Below, in pieces: positions 29,618-38,908 of a DNA stretch of 64,000 bases. Within the stretch, counting starts at the first letter, position 1. Every line of letters begins with the position of its first letter. The DNA is from Paracoccaceae bacterium. Lineage in GTDB: Bacteria > Pseudomonadota > Alphaproteobacteria > Rhodobacterales > Rhodobacteraceae. The stretch covers positions 45,046 through 109,045 of the forward strand of contig JAKVCO010000013.1 of NCBI GenBank assembly GCA_022448245.1, read 5' to 3'. Below the pieces are notes generated by a model that had not been told where the DNA came from, made no database searches, and saw only the letters and a program-made list of their open reading frames with translations. The position numbers and the translations under genes were made by a program.

Positions 29618-32073
29618 CGCGGCACGAGGCGCGTGACGCCGATGGCGGCGGCGCGCGCAAGCTCGGGGTCAAGCGACATGGGCACGTATTCGCCCCGGCG
29701 CCAAAGCTCCCCCAGATCATCATAGTGACGCGACAGCGGGTGGCCGGATTGCCCCGTGGAGATGATGAAGACGCTCGAGTCTGGGTCCGCGAAATCGTAG
29801 ACGCCGCGGTAGCCTGCCCCATGCACATTGCGGAAGGGCTGAGGCCCTGTGCCCCGCGTTTTGCCACGCTGAAGGGTGTTGTCGCCGCCGCTCGTCGACT
29901 GGCGGATGTTCACGAGCCACCTGAGGCCCCGGATCGATCCCAGCACGGCATGGTCATGGGTCGCCTCATGGGCATCGCCCCAGCGCAGGGAGGACAGCCG
30001 CGCCGCGCCATAGGTCTCCTCAATCCAGAGGATCGCATCGTCGAGAGCCACGCGCGCCATGTCGGTGCATGTCTCCAGGGGCGCGGATTGGATCACGTCA
30101 CACCAAACGCCCGCGCCGTCGATGTCGCGGTAGACACGTTCGAGGAAAAGCGGCTCGACATGGGTGAACTCGCTTGCGAGCGGGCCCATCTCGTCCCGGA
30201 TCAGGCGCTCCTGCAGGGCGCGCATCCATGCGGCGTAGAGAAGCGGCTCGGGCAGGTGCTCGTTCATCTCACCGTTCCATTCAGCAAGGAGCGTCAGGGC
30301 CTCTTGGCGCTTCCTTTCTGGCGTGCCTGCGGGCGCGGCCTCGCCGGTGAACCAGAGGTCTGCGCCAATGAGCGGCAGAAGGTTCCGCGCGGTGGGCGAT
30401 ACGGTATCGAGCTGGCCTTCGATGAAGCTCTCGCGCGTGTGGACGGCACGGGATTGCATCAGACGCTCCCAGCGCTGCACGCGCTGCGTGTCGCTGTAGT
30501 AAAAGCTGATGTGGTTTGGGAACGGCTCGTCCGTGACCTTGTTGTTGGTGTTGCCGAGGATGCCGCCGGGTGCGCCGATGAACTCCGGATTGTCGGCATA
30601 GGGCAGGCGGCCCTGCCACCGGTTCTCCCCGCGCCAACCGGGCGTGGGCAGGCGGCCTTGCGACTGGTGGCTGATATTGCGTGCCGGTGCGTAGCCGATC
30701 GTCTTCATCGCCACTTCTTCGCTGTCGGCGAGCGTCAGGTTCTGAGCGGGTGCCAGATAGCCTTCAGCTGCGTCTATCGCGTCGCGCACGTTCTTTTGCC
30801 GGGTGATGGCCATGGCCGACGACATCGAGGTGTCTTGGCCATTGAGCACTGTCCAGGCAAGCGAGGCCACATGGCCCGGCGGCGTCACCGTACCCAGATC
30901 GAAATCCTCTGGCGACAAGACGGGGCCGTTCTGCGTCCAGCGCAGGGTGATGGTCACAGGGTCAGATTCTGCGATCTCGATGATCGACTGACGCTCCCTG
31001 AAATCGGCCCAGCCGGTCGGAACACGGTATTGGTTGGGGTTCTCCGGGTTTACCTCTTCAATGAAGACGTCCTGGTCATCGAGATAGGCCGAGGTCAGCC
31101 CCCAACCGAGATCAGCCGAACGCCCCACTAAGAGCACCGGCATCCCCGGGATGGAGCCGCCGATCTGCCCGCCGGAGGCAAGCTCCATCCGGGCGAGATA
31201 CCAAAAGGAGGGCGCGGAAAAACCGAGGTGCGGGTCATTGGCAAGTAGCGTGCCGCCGGACGCGGACCGCGACGGGGCGGCTGCCCAAGCGTTTGAGGCG
31301 CCGCCAAGGCCACGCGACGCGGCCGGTGATAGCGGGTCCATGGCTACGCGTATGTTGCGAAGGCCGGGCACCGTGCCAGGCACGATCTGAGCATAGTCGG
31401 GCAGGGCGGCCACGCCTGCACCCGGAACATCCGGAATGATATCGGCCAGCCGAGGTTCGGGCAGTATGAGGGAGACCCGCGCGCGCAACACCTCTTCCTC
31501 GAGATGTGCAGCCAGTTGCAGGCCCATCAGCTTCTGCACGGCGATGGAATCCGCAGGCGTCCAAGGCGCGATGGACGGCGCAAAAAGGAAGAACTCCGGC
31601 GCGCCACGGCCCAAGGCGCCTTCATTGATCTCGGCCAGACGGGCATTCACGCCAGCGGCATAGGCCTCGAGCGCGGCAAGGGTCTCAGGCGTTTGGGCGG
31701 AGACAGAGCTTTGCGCCAGCGTGTAGAGATCGAGACGCCGCATCAGCCGGTCGATGGGCAGCGTACGCTCGCCAAAGAGCGCGGAAAGCCGCCCCTGCAC
31801 GGTGCGGCGCAGCATCGTCATCTGCCAGAGCCGGTCCTGCGCATGCACATAGCCCAGCCCGAAATAAACATCCGTATCCGAGCTCGCGAAGATATGGGGA
31901 ACGTTGGCCGTATCACGCAAAATTTCGACCTCGGCGCCGAGCCCGGCGGCGGGCACTGTGCGGTCGTAATCCGGCAAAGAACGCGAAAAGACGTAGTAAA
32001 ACAGGGCCGTCACAACCACGCCCAGAACGATCGCCAGTGTGGTCAGCCGCACAAGCCAGCGAAACACGACCAT
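29614..32073 (-). CDS. penicillin acylase family (Ntn-hydrolase) protein
   Basis: HIFASSDTDVYFGLGYVHAQDRLWQMTMLRRTVQGRLSALFG; GGASNAWA autoproteolysis/nucleophile site; LANDPHLGFSAPSFWY. Confidence 0.95.
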   Translation of the reverse strand: MVVFRWLVRLTTLAIVLGVVVTALFYYVFSRSLPDYDRTVPAAGLGAEVEILRDTANVPHIFASSDTDVYFGLGYVHAQDRLWQMTMLRRTVQGRLSALFGERTLPIDRLMRRLDLYTLAQSSVSAQTPETLAALEAYAAGVNARLAEINEGALGRGAPEFFLFAPSIAPWTPADSIAVQKLMGLQLAAHLEEEVLRARVSLILPEPRLADIIPDVPGAGVAALPDYAQIVPGTVPGLRNIRVAMDPLSPAASRGLGGASNAWAAAPSRSASGGTLLANDPHLGFSAPSFWYLARMELASGGQIGGSIPGMPVLLVGRSADLGWGLTSAYLDDQDVFIEEVNPENPNQYRVPTGWADFRERQSIIEIAESDPVTITLRWTQNGPVLSPEDFDLGTVTPPGHVASLAWTVLNGQDTSMSSAMAITRQKNVRDAIDAAEGYLAPAQNLTLADSEEVAMKTIGYAPARNISHQSQGRLPTPGWRGENRWQGRLPYADNPEFIGAPGGILGNTNNKVTDEPFPNHISFYYSDTQRVQRWERLMQSRAVHTRESFIEGQLDTVSPTARNLLPLIGADLWFTGEAAPAGTPERKRQEALTLLAEWNGEMNEHLPEPLLYAAWMRALQERLIRDEMGPLASEFTHVEPLFLERVYRDIDGAGVWCDVIQSAPLETCTDMARVALDDAILWIEETYGAARLSSLRWGDAHEATHDHAVLGSIRGLRWLVNIRQSTSGGDNTLQRGKTRGTGPQPFRNVHGAGYRGVYDFADPDSSVFIISTGQSGHPLSRHYDDLGELWRRGEYVPMSLDPELARAAAIGVTRLVPR

Positions 32074-32171
32074 GAGATGCTCCCTCCGGGGCGGCCCGGC
32101 TCATTGACGCGGCCCGGCGCGCCGTTACGTTGCGCGCGAGACTAATCACATCGCACGGAAGGGATAAAGCC

Positions 32172-33044
32172 ATGGCGAAGGTCGCATTTCTAGGTTTGGG
32201 CGTCATGGGCTACCCAATGGCCGGGCATCTCCAAAAGGCCGGACACGAGGTGACGGTGTACAACCGCACCACCGCCAAGGCGGAGAAGTGGGTGGCCGAA
32301 TACGGCGGCGCCATGGGCAAAACCCCCGCCGAGGCGGCGGCGGGCCAGGACTTCGTCATGGCCTGCGTGGGCAACGACGATGACCTGCGCGGCGTGTGCA
32401 TCGGCGAGGGCGGCGCGCTTGCCGCGATGACGGAAGGCGCGATCTTTGTGGATCACACCACGGTGTCGGCCAAAGTCACGCGCGAGATGGAGGCCGAGGC
32501 CTCCGCGCGCGGGCTCCACTTTGTGGATGCGCCCGTCTCCGGCGGCCAAGCGGGGGCCGAGAACGGTCAGCTCGGGATCATGTGCGGTGGCTCCGAGGCC
32601 GCCTATGGCGCGGCTGAGCCCATCATGGAGGTCTATGCCAAGGCCTGCCACCGCATGGGCGACAGCGGCGCGGGGCAGCTCACGAAGATGGTGAATCAGA
32701 TCTGCATCGCAGGTCTGGTGCAGGGCCTCTCCGAGGGTCTGCACTTTGCCGAGAAGGCGGGCCTCGACATCCGCGAAGTCGTCAGCGTGATCTCCCAAGG
32801 CGCGGCAGGCTCCTGGCAGATGTCGAACCGCTACGAGACAATGGCCGATGGGGAGTTCGATCACGGCTTTGCTGTCGATTGGATGCGAAAGGACCTCGGG
32901 ATCTGCCTGCAGACGGCGGATGAGAACGGCGCGTCGCTGCCAGTCGCAGCTCTCGTCGACCAGTTCTACAAGGACGTCCAGAAGATGGGCGGCGGCCGCT
33001 GGGATACCTCAAGCCTTGTCGAGCGCCTGCGCAAGCTTGGCTGA
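32172..33044 (+). CDS. NAD(P)-dependent oxidoreductase, beta-hydroxyacid dehydrogenase family
   Basis: KVAFLGLGVMGYPMAGHLQKAGHEVTVYNRT; FVDAPVSGGQAGAENGQLGIMCGG. Confidence 0.93.
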   Translation: MAKVAFLGLGVMGYPMAGHLQKAGHEVTVYNRTTAKAEKWVAEYGGAMGKTPAEAAAGQDFVMACVGNDDDLRGVCIGEGGALAAMTEGAIFVDHTTVSAKVTREMEAEASARGLHFVDAPVSGGQAGAENGQLGIMCGGSEAAYGAAEPIMEVYAKACHRMGDSGAGQLTKMVNQICIAGLVQGLSEGLHFAEKAGLDIREVVSVISQGAAGSWQMSNRYETMADGEFDHGFAVDWMRKDLGICLQTADENGASLPVAALVDQFYKDVQKMGGGRWDTSSLVERLRKLG

Positions 33045-33187
33045 GGATAACGACTGAGACCCTCATAACCAGTATGTTGCCAGCTATTCCCGGGGTCACC
33101 TTTGGCAGCCTGCTTTGAACTTGGTTCTAAAGTGGCCACATAATGCAACGTGCCACTCGTAGCTCGTACCATCCACACGGAGAAGAA

Positions 33188-33496
33188 ATGAGGTTCCCGC
33201 ATAGTCTTGCCGCCAGTCGAGAGGCAATCGCTCCATTCGCGGCGATACTGCTGTTTCTTTTTGCAAAAGAAATCCTTGGCATAAACGGGCCTGCACTCGC
33301 CTATGGCATCATTGGAATTGTATTCGTGGTGATTTTGGTAAGAGAGGTGCCGCGCCGCATTCTTCGCTTAGCAGTTGTTTTCGGCATGGCAGCAATTGTG
33401 TTCTTTAACAGGGTTGAGCCCGCTTGGTCGGCATCCGGAATTGTGGGCATGGCGGTTTTGATGGCTACCAAGAAGGTGGATGAAACAGATTGCTGA
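33188..33496 (+). CDS. small hypothetical membrane protein
   Basis: GGAGAAG Shine-Dalgarno-like upstream of ATG 33188; several TM segments. Confidence 0.5.
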   Translation: MRFPHSLAASREAIAPFAAILLFLFAKEILGINGPALAYGIIGIVFVVILVREVPRRILRLAVVFGMAAIVFFNRVEPAWSASGIVGMAVLMATKKVDETDC

Positions 33497-33541
33497 GTTT
33501 CAGTGTCATTGCCCTAAACGACGAGCGACGAGAGGAATGAA

Positions 33542-33769
33542 ATGCTGAAAGACGCCGTACTCCTCAGCTTTGGGCTATTCCTTATGGGATTGTCGACAGT
33601 GAGCGCGGTCTGGTTCGTTGCAAACAATCCAGAGTACAATTACGGCGATCCCCGAGTGAGTTTGTTTGCCATTCTAGGCGGCGTTGGTGCTTTGATCGGA
33701 ATGGTTGGCCTCTTTCGCCTCCTGACGAGCATTCTGAAGAAAGTAGGGGCTTTTCTTGGCGGCAGCTAA
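33542..33769 (+). CDS. small hypothetical membrane protein
   Basis: 75 aa with two TM-like segments. Confidence 0.45.
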   Translation: MLKDAVLLSFGLFLMGLSTVSAVWFVANNPEYNYGDPRVSLFAILGGVGALIGMVGLFRLLTSILKKVGAFLGGS

Positions 33770-33901
33770 TTGCGATGGCGCTATTGCTGCGCCTCCGCGC
33801 CTCCAGCGACCTTATTTGTGAAATCCAGGTAAAGAGGCGCGCCCAGCGCGCCGCTGAGCGGCTCGAATAGCAAGGCGGAGAGCATTCCAGCAAGGGAGCC
33901 C

Positions 33902-35215
33902 TTACCGCTCAGGTATCAGCCCCCTTGGGAAGAAGCGCAGCATGATTAGCAGCACGAGACCCATGGTGATCAGGCGCATGTGCGGGGCGGCGTCGAGCAG
34001 GTGGTCCTTGAGCGCGGAGCCGTCTGCCAGGGGCGAGGTAAGCACGCTCAGCAGCACTTGCGAGGCAGGCTCCACCTGGATCCAGAGGAACCAGATAACA
34101 AAGCCGCCTAAGACGGCACCGAAGTTGTTGCCCGATCCGCCCACGATCACCATCACCCAGATGAGGAAGGTAAAGCGCAGTGGCTGGTAGGCCGCAGGCG
34201 TGAGCTGGCTATCGAGCGTCGTCATCATCGCGCCCGCCATGCCAAGGATTGCCGAGCCTAGGATGAAGATCTGCAGGTGGCGTGCGGTGACGTCTTTACC
34301 CATGGCCTCGGCCGCGGTCTCGTTATCGCGGATCGCGCGCATCATGCGGCCCCACGGCGAGTTCAGCGCGAGCTGCGCCAGCACCAGCAAAAGGATCAGC
34401 ACGATGGAGAAGAGCACCGCCCATTCCACCCGCACCTGAAGGGCGGAGGCAAAAACGGGGTCGAGGCCCAGCCCCTGCGCGCGCTCCAAGAAGGCAGGAT
34501 CAGCTTGCAGATTGACTTCGTAAGACACAGGTCGCGGGATGCCCACGACGTTCTTGACGCCGCGCGACAGCCAGTCTTCTGCCTTGAGGATGGCGATGAT
34601 GATCTCGGCGATGCCAAGCGTTGCAATGGCGAGATAGTCGGAGCGGAGGCCCAGCGCCGTCTTGCCGATGATCCAAGCCGCACCAGCAGCTATGAGGCCG
34701 CCTGCAGGCCACGCGATCAGCATCGTCAGACCTTCCGCGCCGAAGCCGCCGAGGAAGCCTGTCCCTGCCGGGTTCACAGCCTCGATGGCGTCACGCGCCG
34801 GGTCGAAGAGCTGTCGGTAGATCACGAAGCCCACGATGATGATGCCCGCCACGGCAAGCGATCGCGACCGTCCGGGTTCGAGTTTTCGGTAGGCCACCAC
34901 GGCCGCCACGATCGTGACCGCGCCCATGGTCATGGCCATTGCCATCCGCGCGCCGCCCTCGGCAATCGCCTCTGTGGTGGGGGGCATGCCGATGAGAACA
35001 GCCGCAAGACCGCCCAGTGCCACAAAGCCCATGACACCAATGTTGAAGAGGCCCGCAAATCCCCACTGAAGGTTCACGCCCAGCGACATGATCGCGCTGA
35101 CAAGGCCGAAGTTCAGCAGCGTCAGCGCTGTGTTCACGCCCTGAAAGTAGCCTGTCCCGATGATCAGGATCGCCACCAGAACGAACAGAGACATATCTCG
35201 CAGTGTCAGGGTCAT
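33902..35215 (-). CDS. livM: branched-chain amino acid ABC transporter permease (LivM)
   Basis: LQWGFAGLFNIGVMGFVALGG; GRMMRAIRDNETAAEAMGKDV; C-terminal GLIPER. Confidence 0.92.
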   Translation of the reverse strand: MTLTLRDMSLFVLVAILIIGTGYFQGVNTALTLLNFGLVSAIMSLGVNLQWGFAGLFNIGVMGFVALGGLAAVLIGMPPTTEAIAEGGARMAMAMTMGAVTIVAAVVAYRKLEPGRSRSLAVAGIIIVGFVIYRQLFDPARDAIEAVNPAGTGFLGGFGAEGLTMLIAWPAGGLIAAGAAWIIGKTALGLRSDYLAIATLGIAEIIIAILKAEDWLSRGVKNVVGIPRPVSYEVNLQADPAFLERAQGLGLDPVFASALQVRVEWAVLFSIVLILLLVLAQLALNSPWGRMMRAIRDNETAAEAMGKDVTARHLQIFILGSAILGMAGAMMTTLDSQLTPAAYQPLRFTFLIWVMVIVGGSGNNFGAVLGGFVIWFLWIQVEPASQVLLSVLTSPLADGSALKDHLLDAAPHMRLITMGLVLLIMLRFFPRGLIPER

Positions 35216-36225
35216 AGCGCTTTCCCCTTCATGATACCGGTCGGTTTGAACAGAAGAACGATGATGAGAATGCCGAAGCTCACCGCGAATTTGTAATCGG
35301 TGGTCAAAAGCTGGACAAGGCCGTCCGGCTCCAGGCTCTCAGGCAATAGGTAGCCCAGCACCTTCTTCAGCGGGTAGGTCAGCGCGATCTCGGCGAAGGC
35401 GATGACAAAGCCGCCCACAATGGCCCCGATGGGGGAGCCAAGCCCGCCCACGATGGCCGCCGCGAAGATCGGCAGCAGAAGCTGGAAGTAGGTGAAAGCT
35501 TTGTAGGATTTATCGAGGCCGTAGAGCACGCCAGCTGTGGTCGCCAGCGCCGCCACGATCATCCAGGTCACCATCACCACCCGCTCCGGGTTGATGCCGG
35601 ACAGAAGCGCCAAATCCTCGTTATCGGAGAAGGCGCGCATGGACTTGCCCGTGCGTGTGCGGTTCAGGAACCAGAAGAGAAGGGCGACTGCAATGATCGC
35701 CACGACGATGGTAATGGCTTGCGAGGTCCGGAAAGCAAGACCTTCATCGAGGCCCGACCAGTCGCGGAAATCGCGGGCGCGCACGATAAAGCGTTCCCCA
35801 TCGGCAAAGCGGATATCATTCACTCCGATGATGAAGCGCGTGACACCGTTCATGACGAACATCACACCCATTGAGACAATCACGAGGATCACAGGCGATG
35901 CCTTTTGTGCCCTGTAGAAGCGGTAGACCGACCTGTCGGTGAAGACCAAAAGCAGCGCGCAGCCTGCGATGCCAATCGGCAGGGCCAAAAGCGCGGTGGG
36001 AAGCGGTCCCAGCGATACGCCAAGGGATTGCAGCCCCCAGGTGGCGAAGATGACGACCATGGTCCCGAAAGACATGGTGTCGCCGTGGGCGAAGTTTGAG
36101 AACCGCAAGATCCCGTAGACCAGCGTCACCCCAAGCGCACCCAGCGCCAGCTGGCTGCCATAGGCCACACCAGGGATGATGATGAAGTTCAGGATTACGA
36201 TGACGGCATTGAGGATGTCGGTCAC
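35212..36225 (-). CDS. livH: branched-chain amino acid ABC transporter permease (LivH)
   Basis: ALGALGVTLVYGILRFSNFAHGDTM; GKSMRAFSDNEDLALLSGI. Confidence 0.92.
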   Translation of the reverse strand: MTDILNAVIVILNFIIIPGVAYGSQLALGALGVTLVYGILRFSNFAHGDTMSFGTMVVIFATWGLQSLGVSLGPLPTALLALPIGIAGCALLLVFTDRSVYRFYRAQKASPVILVIVSMGVMFVMNGVTRFIIGVNDIRFADGERFIVRARDFRDWSGLDEGLAFRTSQAITIVVAIIAVALLFWFLNRTRTGKSMRAFSDNEDLALLSGINPERVVMVTWMIVAALATTAGVLYGLDKSYKAFTYFQLLLPIFAAAIVGGLGSPIGAIVGGFVIAFAEIALTYPLKKVLGYLLPESLEPDGLVQLLTTDYKFAVSFGILIIVLLFKPTGIMKGKAL

Positions 36226-36322
36226 GATATCGAGCCTTGTCTACAAGTTCCAAGGAGGGTCATCGCGTGGTGACCCTGAGACAGGGGGGCCTCAAGCGAG
36301 GCCGCATGGCGGGATGCAGCGA

Positions 36323-36730
36323 TCATTCGCGGATATCACAGCGGCCGACCTCGCTCAGCACAAACGCTTCAGCACCCAGAGGGGCCACATGAAGCGAGCG
36401 CATGGCGGTGCCGTCCGGTTGAACCGTGACGAGCTGAGATAGTAGGTTGCCCGAGGGCAGGGCGATGACGAAGCGACGTACCCCGTTCGAGGATGGAATT
36501 TCGAGCATCAGGTCCGAGCGCAGAAGCATCTGCGACGGGCGGCGGTCAGATTGCACAATGCGCCCACCGCGGTTTTCTTCCAGAACGGTCATCGCCTCAT
36601 CCGTGCCCGGCGCGCCACCGGCGGCCCGATCGAAGGAGCACACGATGCTGAAGACCGGATCAGCGGCTTCTTCCTGTGCCGAGGCTGCACCGGCTACCAC
36701 CATCAAGGCTGCAGCTAAAAACGCTCTCAT
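36323..36730 (-). CDS. hypothetical secreted protein within liv operon
   Basis: Signal peptide MRAFLAAALMVVAGAASAQ; 135 aa. Confidence 0.65.
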   Translation of the reverse strand: MRAFLAAALMVVAGAASAQEEAADPVFSIVCSFDRAAGGAPGTDEAMTVLEENRGGRIVQSDRRPSQMLLRSDLMLEIPSSNGVRRFVIALPSGNLLSQLVTVQPDGTAMRSLHVAPLGAEAFVLSEVGRCDIRE

Positions 36731-36781
36731 TTCACCACCCTATTCATTGTCTTCATTTAGCCTCTCAAGACGGCCTGTCCC

Positions 36782-37516
36782 TTAGCCACCGAGGAATGAC
36801 CGCCGCACTTCGGGGTCTTCCAGCAATTCATGGCCCGTGCCCGTGTAGGCGTTACGCCCCTGCACGAGAACGTAGCCTTTGTCTGCGATTTCAAGCGCTT
36901 GGCGCGCGTTCTGTTCCACCATGAGGATCGAGATGCCGGTGCGTGCAACCTCGATGATGCGGTCAAAGAGCTCGTCCATCACGATGGGCGAGACACCGGC
37001 CGTCGGCTCATCAAGCATCAGGACCTGCGGCTTGGTCATCAGCGCGCGGCCCACGGCCACCTGCTGACGCTGACCGCCCGAAAGTTCGCCCGCGGGCTGG
37101 CGGCGCTTTTCACGCAGAATAGGGAAAAGCTCGTAGACCTGCTCCATGGTGGAGGCGATGTCGTCGGTACGGATGAAGGCGCCCATCTCGAGGTTCTCTT
37201 CTACCGTCATGGAGGTGAAGATGTTCGAGGTCTGAGGCACAAAGCCCATGCCTTTTTGTACGCGGGCCTGCGGAGTCAGGGCAGTGATATCCTCGCCCCC
37301 CAGTCGCACCGCACCCTGACGCACGTCGAGCATGCCAAACACAGCCTTCATGGCGGTGGATTTGCCAGCACCATTGGGGCCCACGATGACGGCGATCTCG
37401 CCCTCGTTCACGGCAATCGTGCAATCATGGAGAATATCAGCGCCGGAGCCGTAGCCGCCGGTCATCGTGTCCCCGATCAGGAACGGCTCAGCTGAGTTCG
37501 TGTGAGGCTCGGTCAT
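36782..37516 (-). CDS. livF: branched-chain amino acid ABC transporter ATPase (LivF)
   Basis: VGPNGAGKSTAMKAVFG, LSGGQRQQVAVGRALM, VLMLDEPTAGVSP. Confidence 0.94.
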   Translation of the reverse strand: MTEPHTNSAEPFLIGDTMTGGYGSGADILHDCTIAVNEGEIAVIVGPNGAGKSTAMKAVFGMLDVRQGAVRLGGEDITALTPQARVQKGMGFVPQTSNIFTSMTVEENLEMGAFIRTDDIASTMEQVYELFPILREKRRQPAGELSGGQRQQVAVGRALMTKPQVLMLDEPTAGVSPIVMDELFDRIIEVARTGISILMVEQNARQALEIADKGYVLVQGRNAYTGTGHELLEDPEVRRSFLGG

Positions 37517-38067
37517 TGTGTTACTCGAAGTTCTTGCATGTGGCGCTGGTGGAGCGCGCGTTGGGTTTCGGTCACCTGAGCTGCCGCATCGCTGAAGGCC
37601 TGTATCGCGAGGATCTCGGAGGTGTCCTGCATCAGGTAGGCGTCGACGACGTAGCTCGTGGCGAGCCGCTCAGAGGCGCCTACGATCCGGTATTTGGCCT
37701 GCACGCCGTGCCAAGCCCCCAGCCGCGCGCCGCGAAAGCGAGGGGCATCGACGGTGGTTTCCACGAAGGTGCGCGAGATGGCGTTCACGATCGGCACATC
37801 AAAGAGCGACTGCGTGTCGATCTTGCCCGCTCCAGACAACTGACCCGGAATGACTGCCACAGCCACGCCATAGCGATTGTCCTCGGGCGTCAGCGCCACG
37901 TAGCGGGAGTTTGGAAAGGCGATTTCCATCGCACCGGCGTCGGAGAGGTCCTCGTAGGCCGCGCAGATGGCAACGGCGGGGGTGAGCTCTGAACAGCTCT
38001 CTTTCGCCGCCAGCGACGCTGGCAGAGCGAAGAGCAGACAGGTGAGGAGGGACGCCACGCGCCCCAT
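37513..38067 (-). CDS. hypothetical secreted protein within liv operon
   Basis: Signal peptide MGRVASLLTCLLFALPASLAAKE; start/stop overlaps with livG and livF. Confidence 0.65.
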   Translation of the reverse strand: MGRVASLLTCLLFALPASLAAKESCSELTPAVAICAAYEDLSDAGAMEIAFPNSRYVALTPEDNRYGVAVAVIPGQLSGAGKIDTQSLFDVPIVNAISRTFVETTVDAPRFRGARLGAWHGVQAKYRIVGASERLATSYVVDAYLMQDTSEILAIQAFSDAAAQVTETQRALHQRHMQELRVTQ

Positions 38068-38891
38068 TACGCTGTCTTCTTATTTTTGACGCCTGTGCCG
38101 AGATAGGCCTCGATCACCTGCTCGTTGGATTTGATCTCTTCGATCGTGCCTTCGGCCAGCACCTTACCTTCGGCCATACAGATGACCGGGTCGCAGAGGC
38201 GGCCGATGAAATCCATGTCGTGCTCAATCACGCAGAAGGTATAGCCGCGCTCTTTGTTGAGCCGGATGATCGCGTCACCGATGGTGTTGAGCAGGGTGCG
38301 GTTCACGCCTGCACCCACTTCGTCGAGGAAAACGATCTTGGCGTCGACCATCATCGTACGGCCGAGCTCAAGCAGCTTCTTTTGACCGCCAGACAGGTTA
38401 CCTGCCTTTTCGTGCGTGAGATGCGAGATCGTCAGAAAGTCGAGCACCTCGTCAGCCTTTTCAGCCAGCGCGCGTTCCTCGTCTCGGATCTTGCCGCGAC
38501 CAAACCAGGCGTTCCAGATGCTCTCACCGGCTTGGTGGCCGGGAACCATCATAAGGTTCTCGCGGACTGTCATTGAGCTGAACTCGTGCGCGATCTGGAA
38601 GGTGCGCAGCAGGCCCTTATGGAAAAGCTCATGCGGCGGCAGGCCAGAGATATCTTCGCCGGCCATGACGACACGGCCAGACGTAGGTTTAAGATTACCT
38701 GCTATCACATTGAAAAGAGTTGTTTTGCCGGCACCGTTCGGGCCGATGAGTCCAGTAATGGAACCTTCTTCTATGGAAAGCGTCGCCCCATCAACGGCGT
38801 GGAATCCGCCGAAATGCTTGTGAAGGTCGTGGACCTCGATCACTAGCCAATCCCCCTTATGCGAACAGCCCGGACGAACCGGGCTGTTCAA
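38067..38891 (-). CDS. livG: branched-chain amino acid ABC transporter ATPase (LivG)
   Basis: GPNGAGKTTLFNVIAG, LSGGQKKLLELGRTMM. Confidence 0.93.
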   Translation of the reverse strand: MNSPVRPGCSHKGDWLVIEVHDLHKHFGGFHAVDGATLSIEEGSITGLIGPNGAGKTTLFNVIAGNLKPTSGRVVMAGEDISGLPPHELFHKGLLRTFQIAHEFSSMTVRENLMMVPGHQAGESIWNAWFGRGKIRDEERALAEKADEVLDFLTISHLTHEKAGNLSGGQKKLLELGRTMMVDAKIVFLDEVGAGVNRTLLNTIGDAIIRLNKERGYTFCVIEHDMDFIGRLCDPVICMAEGKVLAEGTIEEIKSNEQVIEAYLGTGVKNKKTA

Positions 38892-38908
38892 GATAGTTAA
38901 AGCTGCGA

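Noticed and set aside
29725-31131. 468-aa plus-strand ORF inside the penicillin acylase gene
   Set aside because: Antisense shadow ORF of a well-supported CDS, no domain signature.
33779-33884. Short minus-strand ORF MLSALLFEPLSGALGAPLYLDFTNKVAGGAEAQQ overlapping the livM 3' end region
   Set aside because: Too short to support from sequence alone; no recognised homolog and no clear ribosome-binding site.
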